A DNA stretch of 44,000 nucleotides from Takakia lepidozioides (GCA_030704615.1 JAKLZA010000247.1:1-44000), one strand, 5' to 3'. Numbered from the stretch's first letter, positions 1 through 12,229 are shown. Numbers and translations are program-made. Notes: generated by a model from the sequence alone, not told the origin.

Positions 1-2292
1 TAAGTATTTTAGAACACCGGATCCACGCTGGATACACCTACGGCTGGCCACTAAAAAGTCAGGGGATAGGGACTCGGACGCGTGAAGTGCCATTGCTTCG
101 GCATAAACAGGGAGCAGAAAATTGGAAAGGGGGCTGTCGAAAACAGACTCGCCAGAAATGACTGTATCTCCTGAAGATCCACCGCTGGCATTCCTGAAAG
201 ACAGCCTGAAAAAGTTATTACTGTAACTTTGATGTTATCGATAAATTGAGTATGACTCCCAAAGAGGGTTTAGCACTTACTCACATGAAAAGTCGTTGTC
301 GACCTGCTTATCTTCGGGATCGTCATCATTTCGAATATGAATCCGATCAGTCTGTGTGCCTGAAGTGGAGCCAGACAAAAGGGGGAGGAGCACTGTGTTG
401 TAGAGGTCAGAATCACCCTCCATACCAAAAAGGCTTCTTCCGCCTGCCTTGCATGCGTGGTAAGTTGCTCCTGCACCAGACAGGAGAACATAAGCAGTTT
501 GGAGGAGGGGATTTAAGCAGATGAAACTGTTGAAAGGAAACCAATTCGGAAGGGAGAAAACGAACCTGTGGACACAGAAAGATCGACCACCCGTGCAGAG
601 CGGTGGCTGCATGACTCCAGCAGTATTTGCATGAATGCTGGTGACTTTTCCTTTGCACCTCTCCAGGGAGTGCCATCTGGTCTCTTCAGAGTCTGACTGG
701 ACTGCATGAAGTTGTACAAAATGTCATCGACATGGGGCTCATAGGGGGGGTTGACGAAACAACCCTGGTCAGAAATCTCAAAGCTGCGGATGGAGGATGG
801 TGTCTTTGATGTGCGAATCCTCCGCAGGCAGATCGCCTCGAACATCCTCGTCTGCCAAAGATAGCAGGTTAGTGTGGTAAACACAATCTAAAGTGGAAGT
901 GTGTACATCGGCTATTCAGAACTCTGACACCAAAAAACCATGAATCGTTGATGATCGGTGTCGATCATAAAACATTCTACTAGAGTGGAGCTGCAGAGAA
1001 AATTGAAACTCATGATCAAAGCATAAGCAGAAGGCAGACGGCATACCAGCTGACCAGGGAAACCCCCTTTCACAAGGTAGAGGCTGTTCACACAATTCCA
1101 TGTGCGCAAAACTTCAAACCCTGAAGACTTGAGGTATGATGCCAATGCCCGACGACTATCATTGTCACATGACTGAAAAAGCAGAAGTGTCCCTGCATCA
1201 GAGAGGAAATTGTTACAGAACCCGAATACCCAACTCCAGTAGTTGTCCTCGAATTTGTTCCACCCTGGCGTCTTGCCCTTTGGAAGAACTTCTGGCACAG
1301 CCTGGCCATCCGGAATGTCGAGAATGACAATGTCGGCCGCATAAGTTTTCTGCACACCGCACACGAAGGTGGGACCTGTGCTCACCTGCAACAGACATGT
1401 TTTTTATAAGAACGATGGCAAGAATGTTTTCAAAGAACGAGACTGAAATACTGCCAACGAAACATTCAGAGAAAAAGGAAAGAAAGTGGAATTCTCACCA
1501 GATTGAGGAATGAGATTATATTGTCCCAGGTAGGGGATGGCACCCCAGTGTATCCTCTCTTTCGACTCTGCATCATCGAAAGCCAACCCTCATTAACAAT
1601 TTTCATCTCTCCTGCTGAATCAGAACGGGAAGGGTGTGGCTTGGCATCGAACACGCACTGAAGAGTGCGGGTATATCTTCCAGCACTAAAGTCCTGCCCA
1701 CTCTCCATCTCCTTTTCATTCTCCTTCCCCTTGTCCTTTTCCTTCTCTTTGGACTTGTCTTTGTCCTTTGGCTTTGCTGGTGAGATGGCTATGACATCAA
1801 CAGCCTTGTCTTTTGGTTTGCGGCCCGCCTTCTTTCCCTTCTGCGGCGTTCCCTGAGCATCAGGCTCCTTGGCAGCCAAGGTTGCTATGTTTCGTTGATA
1901 CTCTTCGTCAGTCAAAGGCGCCAGCATCTCAGCGTTATTGTTCAAGTATTTCATATGCTGTTCTTGAAAGGTCGTGTGCTCAGGTGGGCAGTCAAGGTAC
2001 CACCCACAGTCTCTGAAGTGAGAAGGACTCCAGTCCTTCAATATCCCTGCAGTATACATGGTTGGATCGTTTGCAGGGTCCGACCACATGTCAAGATAGT
2101 CGGGAATTCCGCTCAGGTGATTTCCTTCCATAAGCACATATTTCGTGTACCTGAAAAAAGGAGATAAATCCCAACCCACAAAAGCGCTCAGTGAGTAAGA
2201 TGCAAGTAGAACAGAAAGAATAAAACATGGATTGAAATGGCTCTGACAACTGCTCCAAGGACCTTTCAGGACCACACTACTGCTCCAGATAT

Positions 2293-3014
2293 GAATGTCG
2301 TCAACGCCATTCAGAACATTCCATTCCATGACACTGTAAATACATCCTAATCCAGGTGAATGCAAATAAGCGATTAGAAATGACACAGACATAGAAGTGA
2401 ATGTCGTCAACGACATTCAAGAATGAAGCCAAATTATTACTGAAATGAAGCAAAATCACAGGATGGAAATAAAAAAATTGAGTAAGGAACCATCCAGGAA
2501 AACTCAATGCACATTCATAACGAACCTATCACTGAGGACCTCACAACATCACTGTATGTGAATGGCGTCAACGCCATTCACAAAAATACAAAAAAGAAAC
2601 CAATTACTTAGCTCCCCAATCCATGAAAATTGAATTTGTCGTTTTTGAATAATACAGACACAGCTGTGAATGTCGTCAACGACATTCACTTTGGATTTCT
2701 TAAAACAGAGCTTATCAAGCCTCCATATTCATCGCAAGAGGAAAAAAACAATGCAGAACAACTGAATGTCTGCATTGACATTCAGCAAAATGAAGTGATC
2801 AACCCTCATTGTAACCTCTATGGACATTACAAAAATTTAAATAACCTTGAGGACCACACAACAACTCCGTATGTGAATGTCGTCAACGCCATTCAAGGAC
2901 ATTATCAATTCTAATCAGGGACAATATAATTGCACCCTTAGATCCTAACCAGGTGAATTCATATACTCGCTTAGAATGACTCAGACAAAGAAGTGAATGT
3001 CGTCAACGACATTC
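2293..3014. repeat. Seven-copy palindrome cluster in methyltransferase-like gene intron 5, copy A
   Basis: Variants of the 20-bp palindrome GAATGTCGTCAACGACATTC start at 2293, 2399, 2560, 2668, 2764, 2875 and 2995, all inside the 945-bp intron 2151-3095. Some have GCC/GGC in place of GAC/GTC in one arm, and some of these stay self-complementary (2560). The copies alternate between two flank types: one preceded by a GACCACA/CTCCA-like stretch (2293, 2560, 2875), the other by GACACAGACATAGAAGT-like sequence (2399, 2995). This points to a two-monomer higher-order unit. Spacing is 96-161 bp, so it is not strictly phased. They look like protein-binding sites, possibly for the ParB-like domain encoded by the same gene. 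Confidence 0.85.
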
Positions 3015-4887
3015 AATCTGGATCTAAGATTGCAATCCATATGAAGCCACAATTTTTCCCAAAAAAACAGTAGAGTTTCAAGTATGACATTTCACCTGTA
3101 CACAACTCGCATCATGGCCCACTCTCCTCCAACCTGACTGTCAAAGTCGTTGGACCGTAAAATGTTACCATCTTTGGAGAACTCCCGGAAAAAACAGTAT
3201 CTCCAGGTGAGACCTCTCCACTTCCTTATGTATGCCTCCAATGACATTTGGGGAGGGGAAACAATCGCAATGTTCAGGTCCTTCAAAGTCTGATCCAGCA
3301 CAATGACGGCGCGCTTTTCGAGCTGCAAATAGTATATTTGTCAGAATTGCAAAAAAGAAACACATCACATACTTGAAGAGAAGAAACAGCATGTTCGAAT
3401 ACACACCTGACTCCAAAATGTAGCCTTGTGGAGCCAGTTATCAAACACCAAATCACTGATTCCTTCCACCTTTGTGCCAGGCTGTATGGTGCTCTTTGGG
3501 AACTGATTCAAGTCCTTTACTGTTTGATCTGAGTTCCATATCTCCAGCCACCTTATTTTTGTTTGTGGGTCGACCATCGATATGGCCAGCCGGTGCAATT
3601 TCTCCTGCTGCATCTCCGGATGCACATGCTTGTCATAGTGTGTTTTGATCTGCTGAAGGAACTCAGGACCAAGTCCAGGATCTACTATTCTAAGCTGCTT
3701 TCCGAAGGCTGACATCAATTTGGTTCTTCGCATCTCAAACTCCTTCTTTATTGCAGCTTCCACACCCTTTGATGTCCTTAGTTCCTCTGGTGTAGTGCGG
3801 TAATATTCGGATTTTCCCTTCTCAGCTGCCTCTGCCAGTTCTTGCTGCATTCATTCAAGTAGTGATTAGCTCCGAAGGGACTCTAAACATGTATTCGAAA
3901 AGTAAACAGATTACAGACTCGGGCTTACCGCATACATGTACTCCAGAAACGCCTCTCGTGTCAAAGAATACCAAGTGCCTGCAGCTCTTCCTGTTTCGCA
4001 CTTCTTGATGATATTGGGTGGTAGTACTGTCCGAAAATCATCCAGCTTCATCAGACCAATCCTCTGAATTCGGAATAGTGTGTGAACCAAGCTTGTTGTC
4101 ACATGCGATTTCTCTGTCGATCTGCAAAAACATTGAAAACATTGCATTCCTTAACACTGTTTTTTGAGGATCAACAAGACACTACAGAGGGAATGAAATC
4201 TCCTGGATGACTTACTTGTTCACGTCGTGCATAGCTGTAAGAAGCCTAGCGATGTCGTTTCCTGGATCCAAAACCATTGCCTCCACAGCAACATGCTTGT
4301 CTTTGTCTTTCGAATGGTGTTTCTGAATGTATCCCATCCATGCCAGCAATCGGTGGTTGCCGTCCCAGACGTAGAACATGTGGTTGCAAAATTGCTGGGT
4401 GTTCTTTCCCATCATGAGGCCCAGCTCGAACTCCTCATTGGCATCTTTCCAGCACTCATCCCAGTTATCACTGATCTCTGGAGAAACTAATGTGCTTTTC
4501 CCATTTATATCCGTCAGTGACACATAAAAAACTTGTGCACCAAGTCTATATCCATGCACAAAATCACTCTCCAATTTTGTTATGTCATGGGAAAGAGGTG
4601 GACGCACAACAGGCATTGATATCATCCGGCACAGAGGTATGTCCAGACGCCCTCCAGATACGAGCATGTCCCTTATAACCTCCTGAGAGTTTACCTTCTG
4701 GAATGACATGAGTTCTTCACCTTGTCAAGGTAGTGCACTTCGGATTCATCTGCTTCATCTGTATTCTCTGAGCTTTTTGCGGACTCGTCCCCATCTCCAG
4801 ATCCTTTCCCCTCTGATCCTGTAGGCTTCGACCTCACAGTTTTCTGCACGATGCCATTCAGTTCTGACTAAGTGATTTGCAAATAGT

Positions 4888-5203
4888 GAATGGCGGTAAC
4901 GACAATCACTCTGTATCAAGGAAACTCACCATGAATGGTGTGAAAGAATTCAGCACAATCTACACATGCAAAGCCGAGACTGCCGTATTCAAACAAAAGT
5001 GAGAGCGATAGCGAACGGCGTTAACGACAATCACAAAAGATAACAACCTGCCGGATCGGTGTTGTGTAATGACATATATGTGCAACTGATTGGCGGCAAC
5101 GACATTCAGTGTAGTTTAGGGAGAATAGTAAGTGCAGACTCTCTCTTCAAACACATAGGTACATAAATCTCATGAGCAGAATCGAATGGCGTTAACGACG
5201 CTC
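4888..5203. repeat. Four-copy variant palindrome cluster in methyltransferase-like gene intron 1, copy A
   Basis: Degenerate relatives of the same 20-mer, with core GGCGTTAACG, start at 4888, 5013, 5088 and 5184, all within intron 1 (4844-5285). Arms are less perfect than in intron 5. None is seen in the exons or in the 850-bp divergent promoter region. Confidence 0.75.
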
Positions 5204-5581
5204 GCGATTCAGTAGTTCCTGCTAAAGAATGGAAGAGGAAGGACTCCTTGAAAGGCAATCACACAGACTATATGATAAAACTTACTGGCACCTTCTTAGG
5301 TTTTGAAATTTGATCCCCTTCTGCAGCTTTCCTCTTCCCTCTCACATCTGCTGGAGTTTCTGTCTGCGCAAGGGTTTCTTGACCTTCTTCAGGTTCGGCG
5401 TTCCGCGTGCTTCCACCTTCTTCAGTGTCCCTGCGATTCATCTCTGCCTCCACAGGCTGGCGCACTCTTATCGCCGACTGTGTCGCAGCCGCTGCCTCAG
5501 TCTCCGTCTGCTCTTGTGAATCAGTCTCCGCGTTCACCTGCTGCCTTGGCCTGTGTTCTCCAACAAACGACGCCTCGTCAT

Positions 5582-6432
5582 TTTCTCTCTTGCTCTGCGT
5601 CTCTCTCTAAGGGAAGTAAAATAAAGAGACTTTCTTCTCTTTCGTATTCTAGAAGGAACCCTCTCCAGCTTGACTACCACTCTCCCTCTAAGCGCGAAAA
5701 GTAGAAAAACGCAGTGACTCTCGATTTCTTGCGGGATTGCCTGTGTTCTTGCGTGTCTCTAGAAGCATCGGATTCCCTCCCGCGTGACCGTTACACATAG
5801 TCGTTTCGTTATTAGTGCACATGCCAGCAATTGGTGTACAGGTGTTCGTATTCAGTTATGGATGTCTGACGTGTGCCGCCCAAAACAAAACGGCGTGTTC
5901 TAAATTATAACTGGTTCAATATTTAAAAAGAACAGCGAATCCCAAAAATTGATGCGCAGTCTTAAACAAATAAATATAAATGAACGAGAGTTTGATGAAA
6001 ATTTGGAATATCATACACGGTCATCCTTGTTATCCAACCCCACATTCGTTGCACATTTGGAACTTTCCAGGTGCGCATGATCATTGGTAGTAGTATATAG
6101 ATACATTTACTTAATCTGCAATCCATTCTCGGATCCTGTGGCATGCTTCCAGGAAGTCGGCTTTGTTATTGGGTTTATTGATGAGGTTCTGATTAACGGT
6201 TTTACAGTTGCCGACACTGCCCCTATGGATTCTCTGACCACTGGGCCCACAAGAAAAGTAATTAAAATGGACGGCTGCATATCTGGAATGAATAACAGAA
6301 TATGCACAGTCGTTATCTGAGCTTCCTCCGCCATATGCTCTGCTCATTCTTCAACTGTGTTCTGGAGACAGCAGTAAACCGATTTACACTAGATCTGCGA
6401 TAGCAAGGTACAAACATACTCGAGGAAGGAAG
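5582..6432. promoter_or_regulatory. Divergent intergenic region between the two element genes, copy A
   Basis: This 851-bp stretch separates the start of the methyltransferase-like gene (- strand) from the transposase start (+ strand) and must hold both promoters and 5' leaders. An AT-rich patch TATATAGATACATTTAC near 6093 could serve the transposase. A GA-rich leader on the - strand (5582-5700) precedes the other gene. No copy of the family-1 palindrome is present here, unlike the equivalent region of element C. Promoter positions are inferred. Confidence 0.45.
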
Positions 6433-9400
6433 ATGGCTTCCTCTGAAGCGGAGTTCTTCTCAGACGACAAACCAGTGCCGTTCTCCCAGGAAGTCCTTGA
6501 CAATGGATTTGCAATTGTTCTGGAACATGTCTTGGCTACCCGTTTTCAGCTGCAGAATGGCTCCATCTTTTTTGGAGAAAGAGGTTTACGATCTGAAAGG
6601 GAAGTTGGTGAAATATTCTTTCCAAAACCGTGATGAGACGGCTCATATCAGCCAGTGGAGAGTGCGTCCTGGTCGATACAGAGTACTTGGAGACCTCCTC
6701 GGCGAAAGTCCCTTGGGTCATATGTGACGCCCGACTGCTGCTGCTTGCTTCGGTCGTTGAAGACAAGAGGGAGGTGGTGGTGAAAAAAGAACAGACTTCC
6801 TCCACTCCAATCGTTGAGCTTTCGGATCTTCTCCGATGATGACATAAGTGAAATTCCAAATCCAGTCCTTCCTACTGTGGTTGCAGAAGCTGATGAAGAA
6901 GAGATTTGTAGTGTCATTCCAAAATTGCGGGCGATGGGAGGAATGGCTGGATTCAAAAGTGAGTTGCGGGGAATTGATTGGGAATCTTTGAAGCAGGTGC
7001 CTGTGAAGTTCTTGCCGGAGACTTTTGATGGCGATATCCTATTCGAGCTGCCTCCTCCTCCGCGAGTTGGAGGTGTAGTTACAATCATGATGCATGGGAA
7101 TGGACAAGAAACACGACGGGCACCCGTGGTGCAGAACAAAAACATCCAATATTCAGAATGATGACAAGCTTGTTTTCAGGAGGAAACAGTTTGCAATGGA
7201 CACCTTAGGTGTGATAATTTGAATTGCAGACACTTTCTTTCAGTCTGGAGTTCATAATCAAAGCGAATGGGAGGTCTGGCGGAGAATCCATTTCAGCCTG
7301 GGACTGCCCTCACCGGCAAACACTTTACTTTGCGTCTGCAATTCGGCAACAATTTGTGCCCATCCTGCTTGGCGCTCTGCGGAGCAAGAGTACTAATGTT
7401 GTCCACCGTTTTTGAATACAATGACGAAGCTTGTGTGCATTTTGGATTCCATAACCATCCTGTCTCGAAGGGGGATTACAGGGAGAGTGTTGAGACAGTA
7501 TCGAGGTTGATCAAACAGGAGTTCGGGAGAAACCCATCCGCAACAACATCTGCAATTGCTCTTGGCGCAAGCAAGTCCTTCTTGGAAAGCCATATTTTGA
7601 GTGAAGGAGATTCTGTGGGGACTAAACTTGACGGTGCAGCATTGGACCTGGTCATGGATCATTTCTCCACTTTAAGTTCACCTAACATTCGGCATCAGAT
7701 CAATGCATTGAGAATGGGCTCTGGGATCAGAGGCTACATAGACAATATTTTGGAATTGAAACGACTGAGCAAGTACGATTATCCAGGACAATGTATTCCC
7801 AGGTCAAGGTGCCATCAAAGTTTTTCTTTTCAAAATGTCGACTGTTGGGGAGGGCAGTGGGGTTAGCCTCGTGAAGCGGATGCAGAAGACTGGGGACTTG
7901 CAGAACTGTTTCTTATGTTTGATCATGTGAAACGAGTGAAGGATTGGACGACAATGGCTTGTCATGTCTACGATCCAGTGTACCAACGAGTTATGACAAT
8001 TGCAGTTGTGACATGCAATCCGAGGATACGGAATCCCAGAAGCTCATGTGGAATTCCCTGATACGTGTCATGGGCTGCCATGGGCTGCCATCTCCAAATT
8101 TCGCAGGTTTCATGGCGGATAGTGCTCAAGCAAATTTCAATGCTATTCGTATTGTCTTCGGATCGGGCGACCCAAAAGTGCCTATGCCAGGAAGAGAGCG
8201 TATGTCTATTCCATTGGACACAATCTCTGGAAAAACATACAAAGTCGGACATCAAACCAGAGATGCAGACTCAGCACCGTAAATTGTGCAAAGAGTACAA
8301 AGATGCTAGAACAATGAAGGAGGCGGACACTTTGTTCCAGACAATTCGTGCCTGGTGGTTCTCTTCTGGAGCTGCATCACTTGAGAGTATGAGAGCATTG
8401 GAAGATTGGCTGGCGTTTTGGCACTTCCGGTATAGACAGTGGGGAGCAGCCATGACAATGGTACGAGGCTTCTATTTCATGCTTTATTCATACATTTGCT
8501 TTCCATATTTTTGACTCATTGCTTTCTTTATGTTGTTTCCTGTGCACTATTCTGAAGTGTGGTTATCCTCTTTGCAGAACATGTCCATTGAGGAAATGGC
8601 AGACATGCCATCTTGCAATTTGGCAGAAACTGTGCACAATGCATGGTTGCAGCAGTCTGGGAAACGAGGTCGGGATTTGTATGTGGCAACAACAGATGAT
8701 TTGATACGTGCCTTGCAAAACAAACCCGATACCGTGATTTTCTTACGAGGTGGGGTTGGTGGCAAGGGTCCGGACAAATCGGAGTTGATGTTGCGTGCTG
8801 CAAACAGATCTGGGGATCCAATCAAGATAGCACGGGCGGTGAGCATGTATGCCCAGGGAACGCCACTTGTTTCTAGAGTTCCACATCTTGAAGGGGAGGA
8901 GAGATTCGGCTCCTGTAAGAGGAAATTGAACACTCCACCTGGTTCGGATTCAGATTCCCACAGGGCAGACCGTGATAACTTCTCGAAGCCTCGTGTTCCC
9001 CTGCATGACAGCTCCGTGTCCGGAACCTCCATTGTGGAGGAACCTCCAACACGACGGCAAGCTCCAGCATCAAACCGTGCCACTGAAATGGTGCAGGAGA
9101 GAAAAACAACCCCTTGATGTGCTTGAGTCCGCATGCCCCGACCACGTTTGGCACATAGAACGCACAAGTGTCGGGTCTCGTGTGAAATGTACAGCGATCA
9201 GGGCAACTAATTTCGAGAAGTGCACTTCATCTATATCCAGAGGTGGTGCCCGAACTCCTGCTCCGACTTTCACGGGCTTGATGCGTCCATACGGTCAACC
9301 AGAAGCCAAGAACCACAAGTTCTGGTTCTGCGCAGATGATTGTGCCAGATGTGTGCATGGAACTGTGCGTCCTTCCGTAGTGATGAAGCCATCTCCTCCA

Positions 9401-9967
9401 ACCGTTTGGCCCGTGAAGGTGGGAACACATCTCAGCTTTCAGGAGATTGAAATGCTGGAGGAGGCAGGTTTTTCCCTTGCGAGACAACCCCAACTCCATG
9501 CATGTGCTACTATTCCTGCGTCTCCCGGGTCCCCCCGGCAAATCCTGACTTGTGGCCAACCAAACGAGATGGAAAGCTCGTTCGGCGTTTCCCTCCAACC
9601 GCTGAACACTTTGGCAAAGTGGAGTCCGCAAGAATGCTCCAAGCTCGTGTCGGAAGCACCACGGAAGTACCCGATCCAGGATATGGTCGGGTATTCACAA
9701 TCATCACTTCCACATCTGCTGTTCATGACAGGACCTACGACATCACGGTTTCCAATTTCCCCAATTGCACATGTCCTGATTTTGTGAATATGCTATCAAC
9801 CAGTTTGGGCAAGAGAGGTAAATTCATACCCTGCAAACATTTGTATTTCATATTTTTGAGGAGGATGGTTTGCGATCCCCAAACGTGACAACTTCATTCA
9901 CCAGGCCACTATGAGTTTCAACGAGGGATACTCTTTTGCAGCGGGATACAACACATGGGTAGCATGA
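6433..9967 (+). pseudogene. MULE-type DDE transposase with SWIM zinc finger, copy A (frameshifted)
   Basis: Start ATG 6433 (MASSEAEFF...) aligns with the start chosen for copy C. An intron at 8461-8577 (GT...TTTGCAG) sits exactly where copy C has its intron. Recognisable parts: N-terminal zinc-knuckle-like region (about 7150-7500), DDE core with GFMADSAQANF (second Asp, about 8110) and CNLAETVHNAW (catalytic Glu, about 8625), a C-terminal block with CTAIR and FWFC motifs (9180-9360), and the SWIM motif CTC...CKH (about 9768-9840). Several 1-2 base indels break the frame, for instance the extra T near 6570 compared with B. The last stop in the original frame is best placed at 9965-9967. The normal role would be cut-and-paste transposition in the nucleus; this copy as read cannot encode the full enzyme. 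Confidence 0.75.
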
Positions 9968-10329
9968 ACTATGTAATGTGGTATGTGGATGACCATGATT
10001 TGAAATGTGTAATTCACATCAATTCGTCGGCTGTGCAATGATATGGCCTCCAACTATACGGAGTGAGGTCTGAGTGACAACTTTTAGGTAGTGCACATTT
10101 GTCATTGCACCGTTCGAAGTCTACATGTCTTGCTGTCGCTATGCACTACAATCATTTTGAAGATGATCATAACTCTCATTGTTATTTGAGGAGGGAGGAA
10201 GTCTTCGTGGCAGCCTTTATGGCGCACACTTTGTGAGGATATTTTGTCGTCTTCGTAATTGTAAAAGTGAAACAAACATTTGTAATTGCACAATGTTGGA
10301 TGCTGCAATTGTAGGCCTCAACGCTCGTC
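9968..10329. other. Non-coding 3' flank of transposase, copy A
   Basis: No credible gene or structured element is visible. The sequence is AT-rich transposon interior between the transposase stop and the subterminal repeats. Confidence 0.4.
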
Positions 10330-10605
10330 TTGATTCTATTTAGGCAAGATTCCCTGCATTAATTCCACGGTCATAGGACCATCCACGGTTATAGGCGGCG
10401 CATGTTAATGCTGACGTGGCAGTTGACGGACAGTGCCACGTCATCATTTACCGCCACATCAGCATGCTGACATGACGCTCACGCCACGTCGTGCAGGCTC
10501 ACGCCACGTCAGCTGGCGTGAGCGTACGCTCACGCCACGTCACTCCTGCGTGAGCGTACGCTCGCGCGCTCACGTGCAACGCTCACGCCATTGCGTCGTT
10601 GACCA
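10330..10605. repeat. Right subterminal/terminal repeats of element A (CGTGAGC and TGACGTGGC motifs)
   Basis: Many copies of GCTCACGCCACGTC (reverse complement GACGTGGCGTGAGC) occur. The perfect 20-bp palindrome GCGTGAGCGTACGCTCACGC occurs near 10514 and a decayed one near 10550. Read inward from the right, GGCGTGAGCGTTGCACGTGAGC resembles the inward reading of the left end of copy B (GGCGTGAGCCTGGTCACGTGAGC), supporting terminal inverted repeats. Gypsy integrase coding sequence begins right after it, so the terminus is near 10605. Confidence 0.65.
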
Positions 10606-11195
10606 CGGAATTCACTCTTTCCATTTGACCGTCCGTTGTAGGTCGGAAGGCGGTGCTCATCTTGAGCCTCGTCCCCATTTTCTTCCAAAGTGCCCTCCAA
10701 AATTTACTTGTAAACTTTGGATCGCGGTCCGAGACAATATCCTTCGGAAGTCCATGATGCTTGAAGACGTGGGCGAAATAAAGTCGCCTCGTCTCCTGCA
10801 CTGTTGCCGTCTCCTTGGTGGGAATGAAATGGCCCATTTTACTGAACATATCCACCACCACCATGATTGCATCGAATCCTTTTGACAGCGGCATAGCAGT
10901 CATGAAATCCATCGAGACACTTTCCGAAGACCCCTCTGGAATCGTCAAGGGTTGTAACAGCCCCGCTTGCTTTTTGTACTCGCTCCGATTTTGTTGGCAT
11001 GTGGTACATATCTTGACATACTCCTCGACCTCCTCCCTCAATTTGGGCCAGAAGTGCTTTTTCTTCAAGAGTGTCGCGGTGCGCTTGGCTCTGCCGTGGC
11101 CCGCAAGCGGGCCATCATGGCATTCTCTCAAGAGACTATCTCTGATCCCTCCCTTCGGCTTGTAGAGACGTTTTTGCTTGTATCAAACCAGTCCA
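10606..11195 (-). pseudogene. Ty3/gypsy integrase fragment
   Basis: On the - strand this encodes an H2C2 zinc-binding region (CHDGPLAGHGR, then CTTCQQNRSEYKK) followed by an rve catalytic core with DFMTAMPLS, VVVDMFSKMGHF and IVSDRDPKFTS, giving the first two Asp residues, and TDGQMERVN with the catalytic Glu. It is cut off after that motif at about 10605 by the right end of element A. The product would integrate retrotransposon cDNA; this fragment is dead. Confidence 0.9.
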
Positions 11196-12229
11196 TTTTG
11201 CAAGTGGAACTGCAATTTAACCCCATCCTCAAGTCCCGCTTTACAGACTTCGTCATCTCATCCTTTCGGTAAGTCTTCCGGATCTTCCTTTGGAGCGTCG
11301 TCTCCCCTGTACACCAACATGAGCTGATGCTTTCTACTTAAAGCATCGGCCACCACATTGTCCCGCCCCGATTTGTACTGGATATCCACGTCAAACACTG
11401 CCAAACTGTCTTGTCACCTAAGTTGTTTTGGGGACAACTTAGGCTGCATGGCAAAATACTTCACCGTGACATTGTCCGTGAACACTTCACCGGGTTGGAA
11501 CCAACATAGTGGCGCCAAAGCTCAAGGCAATGCACCACCGCCTTCATTTTTCTCATGTGTAGGCCACCGTCGCTCCACTTCATTCATTTCTTACTTTCGT
11601 AAGCCACTGGACGTCCATCCTGCATGAGTACACCCCCAATTGCAAAATCCGACGCATCTGTATGAATCTCAAATGGATGGTCGAACTCCAGGATTTTTAA
11701 GACTGGAGCTTCCGCCATACGCTGCTTCAACTCGGCAAAAGCTTGGCCACAAAAAGGTGTTCCATACCCATACTTTGGACTTACACAGAAGGTCTGACAG
11801 CGGCCCCGCGATCTTGGCGAAATTTCTCGCATACTTTCGGTAATAGGAGGCGAGTCCTAGGAAGGATCATACTCCCGGGACCGAAGTCGGAGGCTCCCAG
11901 TCCAAGATCGCCTCACCTTTCTGTTATCCATTTTGATCCCATCCTGTGTAATCACATGCCCTAGGAACTCCACTTTGTGACCCCGAATTCGCATTTTGAA
12001 GCTTTGGCATACAACTTCCCTTCCCGCAATTTCTGGAACACCCTTTTGAGCTGTTCCAAGTGTTCTTCCTTTGTTTTCGAGTACACAAGATGTCGTCGAT
12101 GTACACGATCACAAAGTCATCCAACCACTCCTGGAAAAGGCTGTTCATTAGCGTGCTAAAGATCGCGGGTGCGTTGGTGAGCCCAAAAGGCATCACCAGG
12201 ATCTCATATGAACCATATCTTGTGTCGCA
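11196..12229 (-). pseudogene. Ty3/gypsy reverse transcriptase-RNase H remnant
   Basis: Continuing upstream on the - strand, 12229-11924 encodes the reverse-transcriptase palm ([18 protein letters not shown], then the catalytic YIDD). 11832-11584 encodes the start of RNase H (FEIHTDASDFAIGGVLMQDG). Frames shift between these blocks, and 11200-11580 is decayed RNase H/linker sequence. Order RT-RNase H-integrase is that of Ty3/gypsy elements. The fragment starts abruptly in the RT at 12229, where LTR-like sequence of opposite orientation begins. Confidence 0.85.

Larger units (their letters stand above)
1..5581 (-). pseudogene. ParB-like/DNA-methyltransferase-like fusion gene, copy A (3' end off window, frameshifted)
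   Basis: Exons inferred from GT-AG sites and alignment to copies B and C: 5581-5286, 4843-4216, 4121-3929, 3844-3407, 3322-3096, 2150-1499, 1385-1047, 851-566, 470-281, 193-1 (continues left). Roughly 1,160 residues are expected. Exon 1 is acidic and Q/E-rich. Exon 2 holds FYVWDGNHRLLAW (about 4338-4380), the hallmark of ParB/sulfiredoxin-fold domains. Exon 6 ends in a lysine-rich low-complexity linker. Exon 7 has VILDIPDG (DIPDG at 1305-1319) at the place of methyltransferase motif IV. Exons 8-9 form VVDLSVSTG-GATYHACKAGGRSLFGMEGD, resembling motif I plus the following helix and acidic strand end. Motif IV before motif I is the class-beta order (N4-cytosine/N6-adenine type). Single-base differences from B break the frame, for example near 4710. 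The ParB and methyltransferase assignments come from motifs, not from a search. Confidence 0.7.
1..10605. mobile_element. Family-1 MULE-type transposon, copy A (left end outside window)
   Basis: Two divergent genes, a ParB-methyltransferase-like gene on - (1-5581) and a SWIM-type DDE transposase on + (6433-9967), lie between the window edge and a CGTGAGC-rich right terminus that abuts a broken gypsy integrase at about 10605. Positions 1-9530 match 19495-28981 (copy B) almost base for base. From B, the missing left part of A should be about 0.7-0.8 kb: the last 50 bases of the methyltransferase-like gene, a GGATGAATG-rich stretch and a CGTGAGC-rich end. The right boundary is inferred from where integrase coding sequence resumes. 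No target-site duplication can be tested because the left end is absent. Confidence 0.75.

Noticed and set aside
1466-2416. 316-codon - strand frame taken as one exon
   Set aside because: It reads through a splice acceptor at 2151; the part beyond (2151-2416) is intron containing two family-1 palindromes.
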